Below, in pieces: positions 1-11,390 of a stretch of 64,000 nt of DNA; position 1 is the stretch's first letter, and each line of letters opens with the position of its first letter. Location of the stretch: the NCBI GenBank assembly GCA_031216445.1, contig CM062202.1, forward strand, positions 19,181,501 through 19,245,500, given 5' to 3'. This DNA comes from Lateolabrax maculatus (taxonomy: Eukaryota > Chordata > Actinopteri > Acropomatiformes > Lateolabracidae). The notes below the pieces were generated by a model, which searched no databases, had not been told where the DNA came from, and was given only the letters and a program-made list of their open reading frames with translations. The translations under genes were made by a program, and so were the position numbers.

Positions 1-571
1 GGTGCTGAGGGTGCTGCAGCACCCACATCTCCAGGTGCAGCATACCCCTGGCCCCAGGTGGCTGAAGTGGGCTATATTTGTATTTTTGCAAGATATCTAT
101 AGTCTTATTATACTCCACGTGCTTCTGTCTCTCTCACCTGAGATACCTTGTCTTTGCATGAGATATTGCATAAGGTAATAATACGTGGTTGTTGTAAATT
201 TTCCTGCCCGGTTTGTCAGACGACCAAAAAGCTGACATGGTTGAGGAAGATATCACACATTTATAATGCATTTAATCGTTAATTCATTTTTAGAGCAGTA
301 TTAGAGCATATCTACAAAACAGATCTAGAGGTAGGTGGTTTTTCATTTAAAAGTGTAAAGTGCAGATAAACTAACAGAGCAACAGCCCCACAGAGATAAG
401 GAAATGAAAGAATGCATAGAGAAACACACGCATGACCATCATGCGTGTGTTTCTCTATGCGTTCTTTCATTTCCTTATCTCATTTTAGCATGCATTTTTT
501 AACTAGTGAATAAAATAGTACAAAATGGCAAAAAAGTGAACCAGCCCCAGAAGAAAAGAGGATGTGTAAAC
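1..571 (-). other. start of clmp intron 6 (no exon seen)
   Basis: Transcribed on the minus strand, downstream of exon 6. It is AT-rich except for the first 60 bases, which hold a 16-bp perfect palindrome at 9-24 (GGGTGCTGCAGCACCC) and are probably part of a repeat. A long hairpin lies at 393-481. No cytoplasmic-tail exon is visible; that exon must lie beyond the left edge. Confidence 0.8.
393..481. repeat. near-perfect 43-bp inverted repeat with 3-nt loop
   Basis: Arms 393-435 and 439-481 pair over 43 bases with a single mismatch (413 with 461) and a loop of only three bases (436-438). In the clmp pre-mRNA it would form a long dsRNA stem starting about 90 bases after the exon 6 donor. It could be a miniature fold-back element, a small-RNA precursor, a recent templated inversion, or an assembly artefact. 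Confidence 0.9.
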
Positions 572-713
572 CTGATCTCATTTGGAGTCTCTTCCTCCTC
601 GTACTTCTTTTTCTCTTTCTTCCGGAAGACGAGCCAGATGATTAATATGACAATGAGGACACCAAGGGATATTCCCACCACTGCGCCTGCTACCTTACCT
701 ACATCCCTCACAT
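572..713 (-). CDS. clmp: clmp coding exon 6 (transmembrane helix and juxtamembrane tail)
   Basis: 142 bases between acceptor TTCACAG (AG at 715-714) and donor GTTTAC (571-566). Phase is 1 in, 2 out. It encodes residues 228-273: VRDVGK, the hydrophobic helix VAGAVVGISLGVLIV onward to about F256, then R-K-K-E-K-K-K stop-transfer charges, Y-E-E-E-E and PNEI. The VAGAV and PNEI(R) motifs are strongly CLMP-like. The donor is weak: T at +3 and C at +5 are not consensus, but the exon end coincides with the human boundary. If unspliced, the frame stays open for 23 more codons to a TAA at 499-501. Confidence 0.95.
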
Positions 714-3700
714 CTGTGAATGGAAAAGAGAAAGTGATGAGAGATAGACTAATTTACTGTCATATATCATTCATAGTTTTCATTCTTTTTTATTATCTTT
801 CACAAATACTTATGGTCCATGCTCATTTACCATAAATACTTCAACACTCCATACTGTTGTGCCACAGTGCCCAAATTAAATTTAACACTCGGGCTATCAA
901 ACTGTTTCTGCTGAGCGACTATGACCCCAACCGTCCCGGGCCTCTCAGGAAATGTATTAGTGTGACAGTGAAACATAACTGTTGGAGCATAGGTGGTGAC
1001 CAGTGGCCACCAGTTTAAGTTTAGTGCAGTCCCTGTAGTGTTGGAGCACTGGGGGGAGAACGGAGGGGGGGAGGGTGTGGGAAGGTAGATGGAAAGGCAG
1101 GGAGGGGAATAAATGTATTTCCAGCTGCAGTTTGAAAACAATAACCATCAATCAGAGTGGCAGTTTGGTGTGAGGTGAATGCTGCGAGGTCGACTCTCCC
1201 TTCCCTCCCCAAACTCACGCTGCATTGTGACCTCAATGGTGCAGTTTTCCTCTCCCACGTCATTGCTTGCTGTGCACCTGTAGACACCTGTGCTGTCCAT
1301 GGTGAGATTCCTCAGGGTCACAATCTCTGGATTCTTGAGATCTGGGGAATTAAAACAGTAGTTAGCTTTTACAAATAACTATTGTGTGCCTGTGTCTACT
1401 GTATATTGTTCAGCTGTCCTGCATGTTTATCCTCATTGTCAGTTATATTTGCAGGACAGGCGAGACAACTGAAATGTACATTATGGCTGCCGAGAGAGAG
1501 AGGGAGACACCGATGGAGTGTTTATTTAAGAAGGAGGCCCATCACACTGAGGAGGACTTGAAGGGAGTAGCAGGAGTGTGTCTGAGAGAGCGATGCAGCC
1601 CCACAGCCCCATGGGGTATTTAGTCATCCCCACCAATGACAACCATGTGATATTACCTTTCACCAGACCCATAAATAATGGCTGCTGACGCTGTGTGTTA
1701 TCGTCCAATGAAAACTAATTAGACTGAACAGGTGTTGTTTGGTGGAGGTCATTAATTTGAAGGTTTTTGTCTGGGTACGTGCCATCACGGATGCCAGTTG
1801 AACACTGGAGGGAAAACTGAGACAGAGGTTGGCACCCCGTGGGTGTTTATGCCGGTTTAGAGAATACACAGTGGGGAGAATTGCCCTACCATTAGCTTTT
1901 CTTCTATAAACTGTCTCTGTTACTATTTAGAGGCGGATATGCCTGGTTATGATCCAAGAGGAATGCCAGAATCCACACCATGTGAATGAAGTGTGCCTCA
2001 GGGCGACTACCGAGCCAATGTTTTTTTTTTGGTACAGAATGCAGTGTGAGTTGCCAGTCCAGTTCTGTGTATTACGTTTGATTTTCTCCACTTTGCACCA
2101 AGAAAAAAAGTGACTTTGCGCATTTTGGTGTAACTCATTGGCATTTCAATGTCACAGACATCTTCATCAGATCACATTATCAGTCTGAGTGTTTATATAA
2201 CTCATCCCAACAGAGTACAACTAGAAATCACAGGGCGGTGTTCTGCTTTATTTCCTGGAGAAAAAAAGAAGTAGTATGCATAATGTGGTCTTTAGCAGTA
2301 GATGGTAGTACTAGAACTGGTTTATATAGAAGAAAGCAGAACTCTGGGCCTAATTGGACCAATCTGAACCCATTTCATGGCTGTTTAGTAAAGCATTGTA
2401 ACAGTTAATTAATCAAGTGAATCAAAAGAATGTAGTTGTACTGGGAAGATTTAGGTGTGAAGCTGAGAGGAGGTGAAGAAAAGGCGGTGTGCTCAGTAAA
2501 AAAAACTACCTTGGATAAATGCAGCCTATAAAAATCACTAACATGAAAATGAATCTTTATAGCATTTCTCTGCAGAGGGCTTGAATGGATCAGCATGGCA
2601 GCGTAGTACCAGTTATTTTCCTTACCTATCAGGGCCAGGTTTGGCAATTTGCCCAGACTCTTGCCTTTGTCCAGAACTCGCTCCCACTTGTAGCTGATTG
2701 GGTCCGAACCATCGCTGGACTTGCAGCTCAGCTTGACGTCACTTCCCCCCTGGAGTTTGCCATCCATCCAGCACCTCGGCTTGGAAGGTTTGACTGTAAG
2801 AACACATGAGAATCAGAAACCCTTTATTACAAACGTGCAACAAACAAGCAAACTTTTGCTCTTTATCACACTCATACAGATATACCAATGATTTTTAAAT
2901 TTTGCATTCAATTTCAACCATTTAGTTGAGACATTTTGTCTATTGTGATGTCATAACAAAGCAAAGAAATAGAACAAGCAAACAAAGGTAAGGCAGAATA
3001 GTAAATATTGCATGGGTCTTACACGTACTGTATTAGTAATATAGATAGTTACTCGTTTTTGGTGTAACAATAACATTAAAGTTAAAGATGAATCTGTAGC
3101 ACCATCAAAATAGGCTTTTTGTAGTTGTTACCTTGACACTGAATGAGAGACTGATACTGTAGGTACTGAAACTGTGGCCTGTCTTAACATATATGGGAAT
3201 ATACACACATTTCAAAATTGTGTAGTGTTAAATAAATAAATCCGCTTTATAAAATAAAGCTTAAAACCTCAAACTAATATTCTACGGGTTCATAAAATCC
3301 ATCTTTCATTCATTCTCAGTGATAATATTATTCTCTAAGTGTCTAAAATGAGCTGAATTATAGTTTACAATAGATTTTTCTCTTTAAATAGAAAATATAT
3401 TGAAGCACGAGTTATTTCCTAACATAAAGCCAAGCTAACAGTCCAACACCAGCGTATATATCACCTGAGAATAAAACACTACATAAAATGAAGAGCACAT
3501 GTTTAAAAGTGAGATGATAATAACACAAATGGCTTGTTCAGTTGTATTAAAATGCATTATGAACTTTATTCATACACATTACTGCATTTACAATTTTTAA
3601 TAAGATGAATCTAGCACACCATCACACTCGTTTCTCAGAGCCGGTGAAACACACAGAAAAGTCCCATAGGGAATGGATCAATGTGACCCCAAAGCTGGCT

Positions 3701-5478
3701 GTGTACGCTTGAGGTAATGTTTCTCACAGGTCAAAGGTTCTGGTCATAGTCCAGTAGCTGGAGGCACAGTACAGTATAGCTGGTGCCTGCTGAGCCCTGT
3801 GCAGCTGCTCTGTTTAGAGACACGCTGAGAGGCACTGCAAAGCAGCAAACGCAGGAAAATAGCACACCGTTTTCCCCCTCCCAAGTGACATATTTTTAGA
3901 TCAGTGGTGAACTAAATTTAAACATCTATTTTGTATTTTTGTCACGCTGTCATATTAGCGATGTCGACTTTAGTGTATATGGCTGTTGCTACTTGTCAGC
4001 AAAGTGGCAGCACAAGTAACTCTGTAATGCTAAAACGTAGTGAGTCAGTTGTACATAAAGCCGGAGAGCTTTTGTGTATCCCTCCCTTTGTTCGCCCAGC
4101 CCTCCTTTTCTCCATCCCGTCCCCATCCGTCTGTGTATCTTGCAGCTCTGTCAGGGTCAGTTAGGCCTAACTGCAGCAGGGCCAGTTTGAAATAAAAAAA
4201 AAAAACCCAAACAAACACAGCTATATTTGCAAATACACACACACACACACACACACGTACACACATTCACATTCAAACAAACTAAGTTAAAAAGCTGCAC
4301 GTCCAAATCCACACGCTGTAACAAGAACAGTGCAGGCATCCAGGCATTTATGTGCAAGCTTGCACATAAACACATACACACCCACTGGAGGCACACATAA
4401 ACCCTGGCAAGCACACAAATACGTACGCTCGCACACTGTCTCATGCCAGGCCAGCTACGAGCTCGGCTGCCAAGCTATTATCTTAGCGTGGGGAGCAAGA
4501 GAAAAATGCAAATGTTCGTCTCTCTCAAAATCGAAAGTGTCACCGCAAAGCTGAGGGCAATTTGTAAAAATCGAGGCACTAACTCACTGAAATGTCTTTA
4601 TGGAAGAGAGAGGAGAGTGAGCGCGAGAGGATTAACAGACTGTTCCATTAGAAAACCAATAACCGCGGGTTGAACTAATCTCCCATGATGTTTTAATAAA
4701 TCGCCTGCTTTTCTGACATTGAGAACGATCTCGCTCCTCCCGCTGGACTTTGTGGCTGGCTTTTGTGGTGCAGACGCTCCCCTTTCGCTGTCTGTCCTTC
4801 AGACTTGTTTAGCTATTTGAGATACGCAGCCAGAGACACATATTACCACTGAGCTAGTTGCTAAGCCATTTATAACCATCTGTATACTGGGCAAATGAGC
4901 AAAACAAAAAGAATGAAAAAGAAGAGGATAAAATGTACAATAATGACTTGGTGGCTTATGAGGCCAAAATAGGCTTTTTTTATAGTTGCAAGAGCTAAGA
5001 CATGACTTGGACAAATCATTTTCCTAAGTAGCTTATCAGTTGTTAGATGATGACGGTTTGACTTTTTTCAATGTCATTTTCAGCCACTAAATTTCATTAG
5101 AGAATGTCCCTCAAACTTTCCCATAGATTTCATAGAGGACACACATGTATTAGCCTGTACTACAGGCATACACAGTATTGGACTTGATGTTTGTCCATGT
5201 AACTCCGACTCCTAACATAATCAATCAGTTCTATGCTCTTCCAGACCCAGTCGTATGTTTCTGGTCTCACCTCATCAACAAACCAATCCAAACCGACCCA
5301 AACAGCACGAGCAAAATCAAATCACACTGTCTGAATCAAATTGAATCATTAGATCAGTCAGCATGACGGAGGAAATGTGCCAGGCTAATGATCCAGTGAT
5401 TAGGTCTGTGTGTGCATGTGTGTTTAAGCACTGTGTGTGTATGTACAAATGGGTTTGGGGCTCTTCGTAACCTGATGG

Positions 5479-5521
<43 letters not shown>

Positions 5522-7308
5522 AATGTGTCTGACAACACTCACCCAGCACAATGAGGTTGACCTGGCTCCAATGGTACTTTCCCCCAGTCTTGACTTTACA
5601 GTAGTATTCCCCAGAGTCGGTCAGCAGTAGGTCACTGATCAGCAGGGAAGCGTCTCCACCCAGGTACTCCCCAGCGAAGGAGAGACGGCTGGCGTCACTG
5701 CCCGTCGCCTCATTGGTGTACACCTGGCCCCCAAAGAAGGTAATGATCTAGATATATTGAAGAGAAGAAAATTAGAGATTTGTTTCAACGTTGTTTATTA
5801 TATTCAACTCAGGCCTTGAAAGAGAGAAACTGTTGTTCAACAGGAAGGTTAGCAGGCAGAAGTCTGAATGCTTTTGAAAGTAATTCCTAAATACCAAACT
5901 CTTGTGTGACGAACTCCTAATGCCTCCTTCTACAGCACAGAGGGATAGATCAAATCATAGGTGTCCCACTGCCACTTAACTTGAATTCTTCCTTTTAGAA
6001 GAATTTCCTCTTGGACCTGGTGATGTAAACTAACATTTTACTTGTTAGTGGTGTCAGTATTCATCTAATTAATGCAACCAATCCCCCAAATAAGGCTTTC
6101 GTATCACTTAATAACACATTTGGTTGACTTAATTTCTATGTCCCAATAGTAATACCCTTGATATATTTGACTGGTAGCCTGCCATTAACATTTAAAATGA
6201 CATAACTCTAATGACGGCGTTCACACAGCTCAAACATATCCACATAGTCCCTCGCTGGGTGCACAGTCTTGAGAAAAACAGAATACCAGCCCTCATGGGT
6301 AACATTGTTAACAATCACTTTTTAATTAACACTTGGGAAATAATATTTTACAAATGAATGCATTTGCTGGAATGCCAGTATCCTGCGAGTGTTAATTTAG
6401 CTGATTATCTGTGAGTGCTGTTATCTCCTTATGCTCTTTCTACAAGCGGAGCAGTCAAATTGACCAAATAAAAATCTATTCTGGTGCTGAGATAAAAGAT
6501 TAAAGTACCCACAGTGGCACTAATGTGATGCTAGCACTCTGGCTAAAATACAAGCACAAATGTCTCACACATAGTCCAAAGTACAGCACATAGTTTTATG
6601 TTCACACAAGAAATGTACTAAAAGATTACTGAAACGGATTTCAGTGAAAATATGAAAATTAGTCCGTCTGTTTTGATCAGATCGGGATCTAATTGTGCCA
6701 TAGTGTTACCATTTTAAAGCAGTTGGTGTAAATAACTCCTGAGCTGTGAGGTTATGCAAATTGGTAGAGGCATTAATTAGTTTAATTTGTTAAGCCACTC
6801 TTCCTACAAACAATTTCATTTTTCACCAATGGCAAAAGTTATTCTTCTGTTTTATGATGTGTTATCTTATAATTGGTTGAAAAATTTCTGTAGCATGGCC
6901 AGTTTGGCATAAACTGCCACAACTCTTGCAGCACTCGCTACATCAAGTTTTATATATATGCTCATGTGGGTTCTTTTTTTGTTTATGTGTCAATGATTTG
7001 CTTATTAGATAACTTTTGTATTTGTCTACATCAATTTGAAACAAACATTAAAAATTAAAACACAAAATTAAATTTGTGTTACAGTCTGCTATTGAAAATT
7101 GAATCTATTCAGTATTTTATATTCTATTATTATTTAGCACAAGGTTTGTTGATGTTTGCAAAGACTGGGTCTTCAAAGAAAAATGTGATGATCTGAAAAT
7201 TCACTGTAGACATCTAACATCTGTAAACCTGTACTGGAGAGCTTTCATTTTCTCCTCTCTGCCTGTTTATGTCTGCTTATTTCTATCCTCTCCTTGTTTC
7301 TCTTTGCC

Positions 7309-7350
<42 letters not shown>

Positions 7351-9807
7351 CATACACATACACAAACAAACAAACACAGCTGTCACAGTGGCCTATTACT
7401 CAGGGCAAGTGAGAGCCTGCAGATGGGGACTGCTAAATGCCGGTGCCACAGTGCATCAGTGCCTAAGAAACGGGGGCACCTGCTGTGATCACAGGTGACG
7501 ACTGGCCATTTACACACACACACATGCACAGACCTACCGGTACACACACTAAGTAGCGTCTAGGCAAACATGTAGAGTTCAAATACACCATGGATGCAAA
7601 CACAGATACATTACTGTGCCACAGCTGCAGGCACTGGCACCTGAACAAAGTCGGACATATTTTAAAAACCATGTGCCTATGGGCAGACTTCTGCTGCTTT
7701 CATGAACCCTGGACATGTATTACTCATACATACATAGGTATAGACCACACTACATGAGTATGTGTATTTATGTTTCTAGTTATGTCTGGGTGTACTCTGA
7801 ACACATGCTTATGACACAGTTGGAGGGATTGTGATAGTGCCGGTGAGTGTGGGGAATTTAAGAAGAATTTAGTAGGATGGCCATGGGCTGTTTGCAATTT
7901 AAATGAGGTGGTTTGTTTATTCAGTAAAAAGTGAAAATACTGTATGCAGACAGGGGGTGCCCCTGCCTTCTTGAATGGATAAGAAGTTTGGTTCAAAAAA
8001 TGTATTTCAATTTTTGTTGACTTGCAAGGTTACTTTTAGATGTACAATAAAAACATTTAATGTTAAGTGTAACAGAACCTGAACTCTGCTTGTGTGCGTG
8101 TGGCAAAAATATCAGATTCTCATTTATATCTTATTTTCACATCATATATCATATTTTGTTAAAACAGAATAACACATGTTAGCTCTTTTAACTATTTTCT
8201 GATTAAGGAGGTCTTGTTAAGCATTATGAACTTGGGTGAGATTCACACAGTGCCCCCCCTCATGCCCCGTCTGCAGCCCCACCGTGTCCTTAACACATGT
8301 AGCCTGTACATTTGCTATCAGAGGCTAAATGTTGACAAGATGCTCTTTCCCTCTCAACACGCCTTCCAGCAGAACAAAAGAATGATTTATTCATTCAGCT
8401 ACAGGCGCAGTCTCTTTCCTAATCAAATTTTCAGACGTTTGATTCTAATTAATGGTGCCTTCAATGTTATCTTCCTGTTAAATATTCATCGCAATGTGGC
8501 AGCCCTCCTCCGAATCATCAAAGCGTAAGACACTTGTTTCCCCCTTTCTTTCATTCCTGGCTCCTCTGTTTCCCCTCCACACACTCTTTTTCTTTCTTTT
8601 TTTCTCGCAGTGTCACGCTTCTCTGTGCTAACCAACACATCAGTGCACAAACAAACGACTTCCAAAGTGAAAGGAAATCTCTTTCTTCCGACAGAAGGCT
8701 GGTGAGATTTTACGGTCTGTCTGTTATCAGATACTACGTTCAATTTGGGTGAAGAAAGGCGATAATTCAAAACCAGTGAAACGATACCAAAATGTCTTCA
8801 GAGGCTGTGAGACACAAAACCAAGTTAAGACCATTTAAAGACTTTCAGCCAGGTGATGCTTTCCTTTGGACAGAATAGTTGTGCTGCTCTTTAAGGCTGA
8901 CAAGATGTGAAGAAGTTGTGTAGTTTCTAGCTTTCAGGTGGACACACAGCAAAAGACCCAAAGAAATATCAGTATAAATTGAGCATTTTTTTCCGAGCAA
9001 AGCAGAACATACAGCATAATAACATAAGTCATGTAGGTCCTATTTGAAATTTAAGGTTTTTGTCTGCTTTATAATAATAATAAAAAAAACTTGTTTGCTA
9101 ATTTTTCCTTGCATGGTATTTATATGTAAAATAAAGTATGTAACAGATGTAAGTCAATCTCACGAACTGAAGCCTTGATCATAAAAATGGATATTCATAA
9201 AACAAGTGCAATAACTTGCGAAGAAAGCAGGAGCACTTTCAGAGTGACAGATATGCAGCGTAGACTGCCTTTATTCCATGACCTAACATTTTGGAGACAG
9301 CGTGATGTCCTGAGAGCTTAAAGGAGCGTGTGCGTAGTCTCACATCAGTTGTGTGTTGGTGTGTACAGAAAAATCTCTGGAGAACCTGGAGTCTCTGGTG
9401 AAGTGGTTTTAAGGAGAAATACTGCTAATGATTGCTTGAGTTAGTGATTTCTAGCTACCTTAAAATATTCCAGTTGGTGAGTTAGTGTTACCTATGCGAA
9501 TGACGTAAAGTAATTAAGATTATTTCTGTGTTAGAAGTGTTAGTACCAGTACAGTCACATTTGTAAAAAAAATCATGTTCAAGTTGTTCTAGTTTTTATG
9601 CTTTTCATGCTCTAGAAAAAGTAAAAGTTTCAAGGTTACAGCTACACAATTATAACATTCTGCTGTATGATGGTTCCTTTGTGAAAGGCACTAAAACTTG
9701 AAGTGCCACAGTAACTTTGGACATTGAATTAATGTGCAACTATTATGTCTCCGGTTGGAAATCAATCAGCATGACTTAAATGGAGGAAAGATAGAAGATA
9801 GATGAGA

Positions 9808-9887
<80 letters not shown>

Positions 9888-11346
9888 GAGAGAGAGAAGG
9901 AGAGGGAAGTAAGGAGGAGGAAAAGCTGTAGGCCTATGTAAGAAATACAGCAGCAGAAGACAGAGGTCTGTGTTTTAGTGAAGATGTTCCCATTGTCATT
10001 TTGATAGTCCCCTAGCAAAGGTCCCAAAACCTGTAACCCCAGGATTCAGAGCTATCAAAAGTGTGTTTAAGTTGTTTTTGTGTTTATGTTCTGCCTGCAG
10101 CATAAAACAGTTTTACTTTCTTTTTTTTCTTCTGAAGAGGACAGAAGTCAAGCTGCTCCTGTGGGCGATGACCAGTTGAAGATGCATTATATTTTTTTAA
10201 GCTTTACATTACAGGAACTTAGGCTATGCCATAAAAAAACCTAAGTAAGTCATTGTTATCACAGTCACGATACAGTAAAAAATTTCCAAAGGACTAATTT
10301 CAATGAATGTGTTGACAAAGCATATGAGGATGAAAAGGTGGGGAAAAAAGAAATCTTATCTCACCACTTTCTGTTTGGAGTTTGGTTTCTGCAGTAGCCA
10401 CTCGATGTCAAGAGAGTTGGATGACGGAAACTGGTGGTGGCATGGTAAGGTGGCATTGTCCCCAACGACCTTCTTCATCTCCGTCTGGGCACCCGCTGAC
10501 AGCAGGCTACAAAGAACTGAGGAGGAGGACGAGAGAGGAAAAAGGTAGAGAGATGTCAGATGGGGACACTAGCTCGATCCAGACTTGAGACAAGAGGCAG
10601 ATGCTGCGGATAGGAAGCAAAAAACGTGCCGGTATAGGAAATTGAGACGGAAGACGCAGCGAGAGATGTGACCCAGAATCCCAATCGCTATCTGACAGAT
10701 GCTGAGATATGTCACACCCGGACACTGAAGAGAGATGGAATGGGGATTCTTTTTACAGGAAATAGAGTTTGGCATAGGAGGTCAGAGACAAGTATTATGG
10801 TGATCTTTTTGTTAACCCCTTTTGACAAGAGCAGTAAAAGAGCACATTCTTATTCACAGCAACCGCTGTAGGGAGATGTTGCCTGGGAATGAAAGGTACA
10901 CAGCTTTTGACAACCGAGGCGCTACACTGCATGCACATGGACACGTCTCCTATAAAACGGAAGAGATGCAGTTGTTGAGTCACTTCAATTACTAAAATTT
11001 TCCAAACTAGCCACTTTCCCATCTCGAGTGACAAAATGGAAACAGGATTGAGACTCGACAGTATCCACAACTATCTCAAACGCAACATGCAATCATAATC
11101 ACACACATAGCCAAAAAATTCCACAGTCTACTCAGTGAAAGACTTGCAGTAAAAAGTAGCAATAATTAGGAGTTTTGTGCACAAGTGAGTGACTTTGGGC
11201 ACCAGCCAGATTGTCAGGGCCTGTGTCTCAGTGGGGGAGCAGCAAGGCTAATTTATTGGAGGATGCTGGACAGCCTGGCGGGCTTGAGTGGAATTAGCCA
11301 GAGGCGTCACAAGGGTTTGCTGGAAGCTGAAGCTACGGATGGTGCT

Positions 11347-11390
<44 letters not shown>

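Larger units (their letters stand above)
5748..10364 (-). other. clmp intron 2
   Basis: 4,617-base intron. Holds a (TC)n run at 7317-7349, a (GA)n block at 9803-9897, and a block near 8214-8530 with mixed composition that may be conserved non-coding DNA. No exon or RNA gene seen. Confidence 0.85.

Noticed and set aside
1..70. Possible clmp cytoplasmic-tail exon at the left edge (a TTCAG precedes a GC-rich stretch in gene sense)
   Set aside because: In the phase required by exon 6 the peptide is Cys-rich and unlike the expected acidic, then Ser-rich CLMP tail; the sequence looks like a repeat end.
506..835. 109-codon plus-strand ORF over clmp exon 6
   Set aside because: It is the antisense shadow of exon 6 with low-complexity Ser/Phe content.
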